Positions 37,336 to 49,759 of a stretch of 64,000 nucleotides of DNA are shown in pieces. Both the position numbers and the translations under genes were made by a program. This DNA is from Coffea arabica (Eukaryota; Streptophyta; Magnoliopsida; Gentianales; Rubiaceae), in contig NC_092323.1 in the NCBI RefSeq assembly GCF_036785885.1, positions 15,322,501 through 15,386,500 on the forward strand. Direction: 5' to 3'. The notes beneath the pieces were generated by a model. That model saw only the letters and a list, made by a program, of their open reading frames with translations, was not told where the DNA came from and did no database searches. Positions within the stretch are counted from its first letter, which is position 1; every line of letters starts with the position of its first letter.

Positions 37336-37943
37336 ATTTCTAAAACTACTAAGATTCTCATCTATAATGATAAAATACTGAAATTTATAAAATTATGTAA
37401 AGAGATTGAAAATAGTGAATAAGGGAGTAGGAGAGATAATGGACTAGAAGATTGTGAGGTGAAATAAAAAATTACCTTGTGTATTTATAGGAAGTAAAAT
37501 AAATTATCCGTTGCTAAAATATAGCCGTTGTAAAAAAAGGCCGTTGTAAAATGATTGGTTCCAAAAATGACCGTTGTAAAATGTTTCAAAAAATGACCAA
37601 GTAAAATACTGTCTCATTTTGGCTATTTGGATGTTTGCTGGTATTGTAATGCCGTTTGGATCCCATAACATCTTTCATGACACGCATCATCAGTATTGTG
37701 ATGACACGCATCATCAGTATTGTGCGTGTAATCTCCGTGACATGGTCTCCCAACCGTGTCATGGAGCGGTGTAATGGGGGGCATTATACCCCCATTATAC
37801 ATTGCTGTGGATGCTCTTAAAACAGCTAACGTATTTGAAAAGTAGAATGGACCACCTAAATAACCAAGATGCCGCCGATCACAATAATTTGCATAGTGAG
37901 TTCTTGCTAGTAGTTATTTAGTGACTTCCAAGCCTTTGCTCAT

Positions 37944-37951
37944 TATAAATA
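37944..37951 (+). promoter_or_regulatory. TATA box of P450-2
   Basis: tataaata, 97 bp before the ATG; the same context as in P450-1, minus a 4-bp tcat duplication. Confidence 0.75.
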
Positions 37952-38047
37952 CCGGCCCCCTCCACATTCCAAACTTACTCAACCACCTTCCTTGTGCTAC
38001 ATTCTGCTATCTTCTGCCACCACCACCACCCCCACTACTCCCAGAAA

Positions 38048-40269
38048 ATGGAAAGCTTTTCTCCCACCTGGGCTGCATATGCACTCGCCTGGGTTGCAAC
38101 GGTGGTTATCGCCCATCTCTCGAAGCATTTCCATCAGCAAAAACTCAACCTCCCACCGGGTCCAAGGCAATGGCCTATAATTGGAAACTTAAACCTCATT
38201 GGCACCCTTCCTCATCGTTCACTCCATCAACTCTCCCTAACATATGGTCCCCTAATGCACCTTCAATTCGGCTCCTTCCCAGTTGTCGTTGGCTCCTCCG
38301 TGGAGATGGCCAAAGTTTTCCTCAAAACCATGGACGTCACATTTGCAGGGAGGCCTAAAACTGCAGCCGGAAAATATACCGCTTATGATTGCACCAACAT
38401 GACTTGGTCCCCTTACGGACCATACTGGCGCCAGGCACGTAAGATTTTCCTTACGGAATTATTCAGTGCAAAAAGACTCGAATCATATGAACATATTCCG
38501 GTGGAAGAAATGAATTCGCTTCTGCTACAGCTATTCAAGTCATCAGGCAAGCCTGTCGTGTTGAAAGATTATCTTTCAACAGGAAGTTTGAATGTGATTA
38601 GCAGGATGGTCCTGGGGAAAACATACATTGATGAGTCTGAGAACTCAATTGTCACGCCCGAAGAGTTCAGGCAAATGATGGACGAGGTGTTTTTGCTGGC
38701 TGGTGTGTTTAACATTGGTGACTTCATACCTTGGATCGATTTCTTGGATTTGCAGGGGTATATCAAGAGGATGAAAATCTTGAGCAAGAAATTTGATAGG
38801 TTTCTGGAGCATGTTCTCGATGAACATAATGCCCGGCGGAAGGACGAAACTGATTGTGTCAGCAAGGACATGGCGGACGTCCTTCTGGATCTTGCAGATG
38901 ATCCCACTTTGGAGGTGAAGCTAGAGAGGCGTGGAGTCAAGGCATTGACTCTGGTATATGTTACTTACAAACTGCATAACGCATGCTGTCAACTTTTAAA
39001 AGACTGAAAACTTGAGAGAAAATAGTCAGTGATCTTTTGAACTTGAATACTCCTCAAAATTTTCTTTGCTACTGAAAACTTGAGAGAAAGTAGTCAGGAT
39101 CTTTGTAGTTTGATGAAAATTTTTCAGTGGAGGCAGAATTAACAAGAAAATTCTTTTTAATCCTTCTAAAAGAAATTGCTTTTGATAAAGGTACTCAAGT
39201 AAGTAGGAATATTGTTGGCCAAGTACAGTCAATTTGCAACTCAAAAACGTTTGTGGGCCTAGTCAATTTGCAACACAAGAAGTTGATTAGAACTTGAGTT
39301 TTGCTGATAAGTACATTGGTTCTATTCTTTGCCAAATTAATATAATATCCATGATAGTAAGATTTATTTCACGTCCCGGTGGGGAGCACAAATAATAATT
39401 CTTAAGAAATTCCAAGCCTATTATAGGAAATTTATTTTGTGCCCTGTTTCTGCAAGAAATAACCACTTTTTTTGCAATTTTTTTTAGGTTATTCTCTAAA
39501 CACGGTTTTTAACTATTTTTTTTTTAATTACGTTTTCATTCAGATATCACATTCGGAACATTGAAACATAAATAAGTTTAAGAACTTCAATGATTGGACT
39601 AAGTTTCTTGCTGCACTTTGCGTAACGATTGAACTCTAGGACCTACTTGGTGGTGGAACCGAGACCTCAGCGACTACAGTAGAATGGGCCATTTCGGAGC
39701 TACTGAAAAACCCAGAAATATTCAACAAGGCAGCCGAAGAACTCGACCGTGTTATCGGTCAGAATCGATGGGTGAAAGAGAAGGACATGCCAAATCTTCC
39801 TTACATAGAGGCTATTGTTAAAGAAACAATGCGTATGCATCCCGTGGTCCCATTTCTAGTGCCAAGATGTGCTCGCGAAGATTGCAAAGTTGCAGGGTAC
39901 GATATTCAAAAGGGAACTCGAGTCATCGTCAACGTTTGGTCAATTGTGAGGGACCCTGAATTGTGGGAGAAGCCAGAGGTATTTTGCCCAGACAGATTCA
40001 TGGGAAAGGACATTGACTTCAAAGGGCAAGACTGTAAGTTCTTGCCATTTGGTGCTGGAAGAAGAATGTGCCCAGGGTACAGTTTAGGCCTCAAGGTTAT
40101 CCAATCTAGTTTGGCCAATCTTTTACATGGATACAGATGGAAGTTGCCAAATGACATGAAGCCTGAGGACCTTGACATGGAAGAAATATTTGGGCTTACT
40201 ACACCAAGAAAGATCCCACTTGTTGCCATTGTTGAGCCTCGGCTTCCTCGTAATCTTTATTCACTATGA
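38048..40269 (+). CDS. Cytochrome P450 (CYP71 clan, probably CYP92 family), copy 2, 511 aa
   Basis: Exon 1 is 38048-38953 and exon 2 39640-40269, same structure as copy 1. All P450 motifs are present: PPGP hinge, WRQAR C-helix, ETMR K-helix, haem loop with Cys446. Nine replacements relative to copy 1: M136T, R151P, Q196E, K205E, T218A, A306G, L374F, R392Q, K406R. A306G changes the I-helix from AGGTET to GGGTET, still within the family rule (A/G)GX(D/E)T. M136T and R151P fall just after the C-helix in text otherwise strongly conserved (LMELFSAKRLESYEHI). The intron (686 bp) has an extra ~90 bp near 39450-39540 that is also in P450-3 but missing from P450-1. A PIF element lies 232 bp upstream of the ATG. 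Confidence 0.95.
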
Positions 40270-40552
40270 TTCACTACGTGTATGTTTGATCTCCCAGTAT
40301 CATCACTATCAACTTGTGTTCAAATAAATCAGCTCTGCAAGTTTAGAATTTGTAGCTGCGCTTATATGTGTTTGCCAATTGCCACAACGCTACAAACCCT
40401 TGTAGTTGGTGCATGGCATATGCGTAATCACTGAGATTGTTATGCGTATTGAAGTCCAAATTTGTTCGCAATTATGTGAAACTGTGAATACGCACACCCC
40501 TGATGTTTCAAATACATTCTATAACATTCCGATGCTAATTTAAATCTGCAAT

Positions 40553-40687
40553 AGTAGGTTCACAGTCAAAGCAATGTGCTCTCTGCCATCTTTCCTCTTA
40601 GCATCTTCCATCAATTCCTGTGCACCTCTAAGCCATGCCACTGGATTGGTGCTACTTTCCGTACTTGTTGGGAGGAAGAGAGAAAGA
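40553..40687 (-). pseudogene. Unidentified exon relic, copy downstream of P450-2
   Basis: Near-identical to 23345-23480, with the same TNPVAWLRGAQELMEDAKRKDGREHIAL frame on the minus strand. It entered with the unit duplication. Confidence 0.45.
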
Positions 40688-40819
40688 GAAAAAAAAAAAA
40701 AAAAAGAGCGGAGGGTGAGGTGGCTGCGGCCGTGATGGCATGGGAAGGGAGGGAAGAGGAAGAGCAGCAGTGGTGTGGTGCGGACAGAAAGAAGAAGAAG
40801 AGAGGAGAGAAAAGAAAAA

Positions 40820-42415
40820 GGGCAAATCGCCAATTTAGTCCTCAAACTATTTTACTAAAGCCGATTTGGTCCCTAAAAGTTTTATCGCACCAATTAAGTC
40901 CCTTAACTAAAATGCTTGTGCCAATTGAGGACTTATATAGCGTCGCCACCCAAAACTCATGTATCTGTACAGAAAACAACGGTCAGGCAGGGGCCTTTTT
41001 GGAAGTTCGCATCCTAATTTCTACGGGAAGCAAGACAGAGCCTATTTTGCATCCGAATTGGGGGAAACCTATGAAATTAAGGGTTTTTCAAGACAGAAAC
41101 CCATTTTGCATGCAAATAGCGGAAGAAATTGGGGGTTTGAAACCGATTCAAAATTCCACACCGTAGGGAGATAAGATGACGAAAACAGAGCGGAATTCCC
41201 AAATTGGTTCGCGGGCAACAGAGCAGCGCAAGGAAAAGCTGGGGGATGAATATTCCGACGGGATGGCAGCGAGGATTTCCGGTAAGTCTTGGCCTGCATG
41301 TGCGATGGTAAGTCTTGGTCTGAGACAGGACTAAGTACATTTGCATGGTAATAAAGAAGATGCTGGAAGGAACTTCTATCACAGTTCTGTTCATGGTGTA
41401 GGATATGTTCTCCCAGATTTTGATAAGCTCCGCTTACAACAGTTTTTTTTTTTTTTAAGGTGGATAGACAATTCTGTGGGGTCAAAGGTGAATGTGAAAA
41501 CCCAAACTAATTCATGATCATTAAAATAAACATGCATAGTTCTGAGCTACTTAAAAGGTTTCACTCGGAATGATGAATAGGTACTTGAATGTTGTGCTTG
41601 AAGAAAAGTTGAAGTTATATCATTATCGAAGAAAGAAAAGTTGAAGACATATTATCATTGAAAATTTTAAGAAAAGTTGAAGATACATCATCATTGAAGA
41701 AAAAAATATCGTGGCAAAGTCTATTAGCATTTCAAATTGCTTTTTGGCTTACTAACAGGGCAAAGTGCATTTGCATGTGTTACTTTTTCTTGCACTGTTG
41801 TTAACAATATTCTCATTTTCATTTTATGAATCTGAGAATCAAAACATCGGAATAGTAGGTTTCTTATGTTCTAGCATACTGGGCACATGCTGCTAAATAA
41901 GAAGTCTTTCATTTTAAGCAGTTTGAAAGGTTAAAAAAATCCCCCTCCCCAGCTTTCTTACTGATTTATTAGTGTTGAATCTGTTTCTTATATACTTTGA
42001 TGTTTTGGACCAGAAGCTTAGATAGAGAGAGATGCAAGTTGCAAACTCAGAAAGGATTGGATATTTTCACTGGAAAAATGCATCAAAATGGTAGAACGTA
42101 GATGAACTATTTATTACCACCGATGCTAGCAGCTATATTCTGTCTTGGAAAACTCCTAATTTCACAGGTTTCTCCAATTCGGATGTAAAATGGGCTCTGT
42201 CTTGTTTCCCGTAAAAATTAGGATGCGAATTTCCAAAAAGACCCCTGCCTGGCCGTTGTTTTCTGTACAGATACATGAGTTTTGGGTGACGACGCCGTAT
42301 AAGTCCTCAATTGGCACAAGCATTTTAGTTAAGGGATTTAATTGGTGCGATAAAACTTTTAAGGACCAAATCGGCTTTAGTAAAATAGTTTGAGGACTAA
42401 ATTGGCGAATTTCCC
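40820..42415. mobile_element. Mutator-like element (Pack-MULE candidate), 1596 bp
   Basis: Inverted repeats of about 250 bp (40820-41069 and 42166-42415, ~94% identical, starting gggcaaatcgcc / gggaaattcgcc) and a 9-bp duplication aaagaaaaa (40811-40819 and 42416-42424). The empty site is present in unit 1 near 23612. No transposase. A candidate captured exon follows the left TIR at 41175-41281. Confidence 0.92.
41175..41281 (+). pseudogene. Captured first-exon candidate in the Mutator-like element
   Basis: ATG then MTKTERNSQIGSRATEQRKEKLGDEYSDGMAARIS, ending at the strong 5' splice site g|gtaagt. GC content is higher than in the surroundings. Parent gene not recognised; it may be chance. 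Confidence 0.35.
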
Positions 42416-42457
42416 AAAGAAAAAAGAAAAAAAAAGCAAGATTTGGAATTTTTTCAA

Positions 42458-45400
42458 GGATAATGCTTTAATAACGACAGTTATGGTAACGAAATAGTTT
42501 TTACCTAATATAATAGATTGTTGCACTTTTAGCGACCATTTGATTATTTGTTGAACCTATCCACCTAAAATAGAATAACACCTAAAAATATGGAAGTAAG
42601 TTTTCCATATAAAATAGTAAGTTAACCTTAATAGATTAGTAATTTTTATACCTCAAAAGGTAAATTGGAATAAATATTAAACTTACTTTTTAAATAAATA
42701 AATTACTACTTTATATCCCGAACTTACTTTTTAGAGAGTAAGTTTAGTTCAATTAACAGTAAGTTTTTATACATAAATAGTAATTCTTACTAATAACATG
42801 GTAAATTTGATTATTGATCAAAATTTACTGATTTTTTGAATACATGTACAATTTTACATTAAAAACTTATCTCAAACTAGTATTAGGAAGTTTATTTGAA
42901 ATAATGATAAGATGTTTTATTAATAATTAAAACTTAGTACCTTAGTTAGTAAGTTCTCGTAATATACCCGTATAATAAATGATTATAGGTATAATTTAAA
43001 ATTTTTTTGTATTTATATATTTTAAAATAATATGAAAAGTAGTTTCACTTTTCAGATAACCTTGTAAAATATGTAATAAAATTTTGTCATATTATAGGTT
43101 TTTAATCGTTTTCAATTTTTGAAAAGTTTGAAAGTTTGGATAACAATAACAACAAATCTTCCTAATTATATATAAAATATCACTTGTTTATATATCACAA
43201 TTTTTATAATTTAACACCTATGAATATAATACGATGATAAAGTTTTAATAAATTTACATCTGGGACATAAGAATTAATAAGAGTTAAAGTCCAAACAAAA
43301 TGACAGAGAGTATAACAATAAAAATGAGAAAATTAGTATAACGGTTAATATAAGAAAATCAGTATGATCTGGACTTTTTTCCTTGGGAGATTATTCATAA
43401 AAATAAGATCCAACAATTAAATGAAAATCACTTGCACATATAATCTATTGTATAATTTAAATTAAATTCAGTTCAAGTATAAAACGGTCCTAAAATAATT
43501 AGCGTACTATGATACAATGTTATTTTAACAACAAAAATTTTTTTTACTCAAAGTCTCAAATATCCATGACATACATATGAGCGATATTTTACCATATTTG
43601 TATCTAACTATAAGCACAAATTTCATTGTCGAAAATAAAAGACACGAAAACCTACACAAATGTCAAATTTATTAAATCAAATAATAAGAGAGTTACAATC
43701 TCTAAAAATTATTTTTTATTTTGATAATTACAATCTCTAAAAATTCTTGAATCAAAGAAATTAATCCCCTAATTCTTCTCTTCGAAAGCACTCCTAATTA
43801 AAGCATAATAAAATCAAGTTTTTTTTTAACTTTTTAATGTAGTAGTTATATTTACTAAAAAATTAGTAAACCATTCCTACAATGCATTGCTTCTCCTAAA
43901 AGTACTAATATTTTGTAAATAAATTGACATAATTTTGTAAAAGATTTTATGCATTTTCATTAATATAATCAATAGAATTTTGCACCTTTAAATTATAAAT
44001 AGAAAGAAAGGAAAATGGTATGAGTATAAAGGTGACCAAATGCAATATATATCACATCATGTGTTTAGATATGATTTGTTAAATAGTCAGTAATTTAGTC
44101 CTGGTCAATATATGATGCATATTGATTTCTTATAAATAAAAATATAATTTAGCAATTATGCATTAACAGAATTCGTAGTTTGAATGCAATCAATTGAGCA
44201 CCTATTTCTTTTTTTTTAAGTAGCTATTATTTATTTTATTACTTAGGTTATATATTTACATGTAAAATAACAACAATAGCGTGCCAATCCTCGGACCAAC
44301 AGAACTTCAATTATTGTTAACTAAACTAATTTTACATTGATAAAAATTAGTCTAGAAAATGAAATGTTGATGGCAACAATTGGTAACAAATAGCAATCTT
44401 TTAATTTTGGGAAAATAAAAAATAAGTTCCCAAAAGTATTTCACTTTTATTTTTAAAAAAATCTCAACTTGTTAATTAAATTCAAAATGATTTTATTATA
44501 AAAAATATTCTTCCTCAAATTAACATCAATGATTAGACATGAGATACAAATATGGAAAAAAAGAGATAAAAATATGGTAAAATATCTCTCATAATATGTA
44601 ATGGATATTGGAGACTTTTGGCAAAAAAAATTTTTGTTGTTAAAATAATATGTATTATAGTGTGCTAATTATTTTAGGATCATTTTGTACATGAACTAAA
44701 TTTAATTTAAATTATACAACAGATTATATATGCATGTGATTTTTGTTTAGTGGTTGGATCTTATGTTCGTGAACAATCTCCAGAGAAAAAAAATTCCAGA
44801 TTGTACTAATTTTGTTATACTAATTTTGTTATTTTTATTGTTGTATTAATTGTTACACTTTTTTTCTCATTTTGTTAGGTCTATATTAATACAAGTTTAA
44901 TTCTTATTATTTCTTGTGTCCCAGACAATAAATATATTAAAACTTTATCATCTTATTATATTAATAGGTTTTAAATTATAGAAATTACATAGATAAGTGA
45001 TATTCCATATATAACTAGGAAGATGTGTTGTTATTATTATCCAAACTTTTAAAATTTTCAAAAATTATTCAAATTATAATACGACAAAATTTTGTTATTT
45101 TATAAGGTTATGTGAAAGGTCAAAATATTTTTCACAATATTTTAAAATATATAAATACAAAAAATTTTTAAATTATACATATAATTATGTATTATACAAG
45201 TATATTACGAGTACTTACTAACTAAGGTGCTAAGTTTTAATCATTAATAAAATATTTTATTGTTATTTCAAATAAACTTCCTAGTATTGGTTTGGCATAA
45301 GTTTTTTTTAGCAAAATAGTACATTTATGCCATAAATTAGTAAGTTTTGGTCATTAATCAAATTTACTATGTTATAAGTAAGAATTACTATTTATGTATG

Positions 45401-45708
45401 AAAACTTACTATTACTTGAACTAAATTTACTCTCTCAAAAGTATGTTTGGGATATAAAATAGTAATTTATTTTTTTAAAATGTAAGTTTCATATTTATTC
45501 CAATTTACCTTTTGAGACACAAAAGTTACTAATTATTACGGTTAACTTACTATTTTAGATAAGAAACTTACTTCCTTATGTTTAGGCATTATCCTATTTA
45601 GGTGGATAGGTCAAACAGGTATTCAAATGGTAGATAAAAATATAATAACCTGTTATATCAGGTAAAAACTGTTTAGTTATCATAACTATAGTTACTACAG
45701 CATTTTCC
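42458..45708. mobile_element. Giant foldback Mutator-like element, 3251 bp
   Basis: Starts ggataatgct, ends agcattttcc, with a 9-bp duplication ttttttcaa (42449-42457 and 45709-45717). Unit 1 has the empty site near 23655-23663. The arms are about 1.15 kb each (42458-43615 and 44560-45708), inverted copies of each other, leaving a ~945-bp centre with no ORF over 60 codons. Very AT-rich. Non-autonomous. Relatives: single arm at 28570-29157. Confidence 0.9.
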
Positions 45709-45816
45709 TTTTTTCAAACCTTCAAATGCACGAAAGGTTTCTTACAAGTTTTATAGTGAAGCATAGTAAAATTTTAAACTTAAACACCTAGAAAATAGCA
45801 ATCATTTTGGAAACAA

Positions 45817-46670
45817 ACCTTGAGATTTATTATAATATCACTTAGCTTCTCTGAAGTTTTTAAAATCTTACTTTCTTCCCCTACCAACTTGGGAAGATCA
45901 AGTGTTCCTATCAAAGGTCACAAATTTACAACAATTACTGTTGCACTCTTTATGACTATTTAATTGAAAAACCAAAACAAGAAGAGAATTTTTAAAAGAC
46001 CAAAAACTATAGATGAAAAAGATAACCAAATTGCTATCCAATATTGGTCGATATTTCTTTGTATCAACGTGGTGGTGGAATAGTAAAAGACATGGGTAAA
46101 TTAAAATCTAGTTAAAGACATGGGTAATTTTTGTAGAATAGTTATGAGGAAATCAAGAAATTCTTTTAGAAAATATGTTCTAATATAGGATATAATATAA
46201 GTTATACTACAAATTAAAATAACCTCTTCATACATGTGGTTTGTAATATAAATCCTACTTATAGAAAAAATTATATAAATAAGTCAGAATTTAAAAAATT
46301 AATCAGAAATGTTCTAATGACCAAATATATATCTAGGAATATTCTTTTTTTTTTGTTAGAACATCATTTTTTATACAAGGTAATAGTTATTGTACATCTA
46401 CAAGATTATTCGTTATTGCATTTATAGTTGCTCATATTTTTAACTTTTAACTTTTTAACTTTATTTTATTTTTTATTGTTGTTGTACGCTTAATAAGTAG
46501 GATAGCATAAGAGTAATATTAGAACAAAAATTTTATCTTTCTTGCATTTCCTTCAAAGGGGTTAAAATGTATGAAGAATATGAAAACAAGAGAGGTATGT
46601 GAGATTTTAAAAATTGAAAGAGTTCTAAGTGATATTATGAGAAATGTCATGCGAGGTTTCTGAAATTATC
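45817..46670. repeat. Spacer MITE, copy B
   Basis: Copy of 23755-24590, near-identical, with a small extra stretch near 45975. No gene. Confidence 0.65.
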
Positions 46671-46905
46671 CCCAAAAAAATCATCCAAATGAACCTTCTT
46701 GTTGTTGCAAAATCTTTGCTTCGGAATCCTAGTGCCATATTTCCATCTTCTTTAACTCTCCGTCTCTCCACCAAAAAAAAACAAAAAAGAAGCAATTTTG
46801 GTAGCGAGCTACTTTGAATAAGATCGTGAAATAATTGCATGTAGAAATTTGACAAGAAGTGAAAGCAATCAAATTTGCAATATGTCAACATATATTTTTA
46901 TATGA

Positions 46906-48630
46906 AAACGTATTCTAGTATTCCATGAGCCATTTTGTCTTGCCTTTCGTTCTGCTAGGAAATGGCCAAATCCTCCTAATATTGTTACTTCCCAAAAAAA
47001 TCCGCCAAATATTTTTTTGAAAAAAAATGGCAGAGGGTCGTCGCACCCTGGCTTTTTTTACCACACTGTGCGCCAACGTGATGCAACGAACCTGGCAGCC
47101 ATGCGACGAGCCTTTTTTTTTTCAAATGTTTTGTAAAAAATGTGTAGGTTCCGTTAAGTTTTTTTTTTTTTTTTTTTGGATAAGGCGGTTTTGGTTTCTT
47201 AAGTTTTAGCATGTTTAGGATTTACAATTTATTATTTAGGGTTTAGGATTTGTTAAGTTTGTTGATAAAAGGGTTTGGATATGGCCATTGTAGTTAATAA
47301 AGGATTTATTAAATTTGTTAATATAGTCGATAACTTACATAAAAATTAAATGAAACGTAATTGTATTGAAGAAAAAAATGAGTACATGAATCGCAGTTTT
47401 TGTATTTTAGAATTTATATAAAATGCAATAGTATAAAAAAATTAATAATATATTGAAAAATTAATAGTTATTTATAGAATGCACACATAATGAAAGTACT
47501 TTTATAGGTCGTTATTTGGTATACAATGGTACTTGATACTTATATTAAATGATTAAACCAGTTAAAGTGGTCATAAATTGACTTGTACCTCTACGTTTAA
47601 TAAATTAATGGATCCTTTTATCCAATTATAGAATTTCATCAAATAATTTGTACTTTTGTATTTTGAAAATATGTAACGTTATTAAACTTTAAAATAATTA
47701 AACAGGAAAAGTAGGACAATTAATTAAATGTCAAGATAGTATGCAGTATATTGAATGGATGGGATTTAAATCTAAGTAGAAGACCGGACAATATCAACAC
47801 TTCGGGGTTTCTTGTCTTTATCCCTGTCTTTGGGCCTTCTTACAAGGTGTGGTGGGGGAATAACAATGCCTAGTAGGGGCGACGGTCCTTTGCCTTCTTT
47901 AAAAGAGAAGAAAAATCTGGATCGCCTGACGCTTCTATATGGCACAACGGGCATGCTTTAATACACAACTTACACATAGTTATATTTGGCGGATTTTTTT
48001 GGGAAGTAACAAATAATATTCTGAGGATTTGCCTTGGGGTAAAAGTTGCTTGTAATTGTTAGTCTAGCTACTTGACTTCAATATTGAAGATTGTCCGGCA
48101 CATAAAATCCCAAGTCGTAGTCTCCAAGATCCAGCCAACCGGTAGAAACAATATATGAAGTGACGACGAGGTTCTTGATAAATCCATTTATGACAGCACC
48201 ATGTGCAACTCATGATAAATTCATAGGCTTTGAATCTCCATTCGTCACAATTAAACGTGATATTACTTAAAAAATACAAATAAAAACATAATATATCCGT
48301 CTGATTAAATGATGATTCAATCCCCTACGAATTATTTCAGAATCTCTTCGAGCCTTTTCTCTACCCATTATGTAGTAGGCTATCTTATCGACAAAGAAAA
48401 AAAAAATCTCCATTCGGCCAAAAATCATAAACCCATGGGCCAAAAAATTGATAAACAAGTTGAGTACTACGCTTTTACATCTTTCTCTGTAATCATTTTC
48501 ACGAGTTTGTCATGTAGCGTGACATTATTGCGAGAGAAAGTATTCTCTATTATGACAGGACCATGTGCAACTCGTGTCAGACTGAGGAGCTTTAACCTTT
48601 CCGACTGGCTGTGTCGGGCGAAGGAAATCA
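46906..48630. repeat. Block D, copy B
   Basis: Homologous to 24823-26582 and 18955-20657. Lacks a ~65-bp piece near 47000 that copy A has (with tcggccatgtagcacgacgg). Non-coding. Includes the SINE at 48245-48405. Confidence 0.8.
48245..48405 (+). mobile_element. SINE-like insertion with A-tail, copy B
   Basis: Same insertion as 26206-26355 at the same site, more diverged and slightly longer internally; ends cttatcgac then an A-rich tail. The flank tctccattcg is repeated on both sides. Confidence 0.7.
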
Positions 48631-48975
48631 CATGTCAAATTTCATTTGATTTGCGGATGGAAGGCTATGGAACTATGGAAGCTGTAGGCCCTGAAGCAAA
48701 ATTAATTGGTCCACAAAAATTGCCAAACTAGTTTTCTTTTTCCAAGTTTCTGTTACGTGAGTAAGTGAAAACTTTTACAACCATCAGTTCTTTTAAAATA
48801 TTTTGAAGCGCAACCACATGCACACATTCTATACTCATTTGTCTCTTCTTCAGTTTTTATACTCCATCTGGGATGTCTAATCATTGTTTCGTAAAAAATT
48901 AAAAAACTATATATATTTTTCTGTATAATTAGTCAATTATAAATTGGTAAAGTTTTAATCAATTTCATCCATTAT
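48631..48975. repeat. Block E, copy B, left part
   Basis: Matches 29985-30325; interrupted at the 5-bp target attat by the copia element and resumes at 54294. No gene. Confidence 0.8.
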
Positions 48976-49522
48976 TGTTGACTTTTTTCAAACGCCCACA
49001 AAGTTTGATTTTTTGTGGCACAATTTTATCCCACATCGGCAAAAGCTTGAGGAAAGCCTTCTTTGATTTCCTATAAATAAGAAAGCCTATTGAAGGTTTC
49101 ACGTGCACCACTCAAGAGAGCATTATATGGGTTATTAGTTTCTTGGGTCATCTAACCCATTTATAGTCAAATATTTTAGACTCTCTTGTTTTGAGCTTAG
49201 AAATATTTCCTAAACCTTTTGTAAGTGCCATTTTGGTTTAGGAACCACTTTCCTACGGCTTTTGTATTTTTTTTTTATAATAGAAATATTGCTTCTCCTC
49301 CGCCCATGGATATAGGTCAATTTGACCGAATCACGTAAATTTCTGTGTCTTTTATTTTGCTTTGTTATTTGTCTTTATTGGGTTGTCATAACCCTTTTAT
49401 ATGGTCGATTTTACTGCCTAATTATTATATGATTGGTGTTTACCGCCAAACCATTATATGGTCGGTTATACTGCCTATTTTGTTCTAACTTTAGTTTGTT
49501 TATTCGTGAGCCAGTCCTAACA
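48976..49522 (+). repeat. 5' LTR of copia element 3
   Basis: TGTTGAC ... CCTAACA, 547 bp; followed after three bases by tggtatcagag, the usual initiator tRNA-Met primer-binding site. Confidence 0.95.
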
Positions 49523-49759
49523 AACTGGTATCAGAGGTGGTTGCTATATTTTGCAAGACAGGTTCATCTGGTGGGGCCCGTTCATCCTATGGGGTCCGTT
49601 TATCCTTAGGTCCGCTCACCTTGTGGGGCCCGTTCATCCTGTGGGGCCTGCTTATCTCTTGGGGCCCGCTCACCCTGTGGGACCAACTCACGAGACTTGC
49701 ATATCTGTTTGACCAGTTTTTTTTGAGACAAGTTTCAAGTTATAGATTTTGTGGCAACA

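Larger units (their letters stand above)
33838..37816 (-). mobile_element. PIF/Harbinger DNA transposon, 3979 bp, ORFs decayed
   Basis: Terminal inverted repeats gagcatctacaatgg / complement gagcatccacagcaatg and the 3-bp target duplication tta (33835-33837 and 37817-37819) are diagnostic. The empty site ccccttaaaacaac is seen at 58704. Reading the minus strand, ORF1 (Myb-like/NAM-associated) is 37335-36200 and the transposase ORF2 is 35390-34335. Both are frameshifted. Subterminal direct repeats occur at 33890-34015 and 37678-37725. The right end lies 232 bp before the P450-2 ATG. Confidence 0.93.

Noticed and set aside
42166..42393. 67-codon plus-strand frame at the right end of the Mutator-like element
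   Set aside because: It lies within the terminal inverted repeat and is mirrored at the other end.
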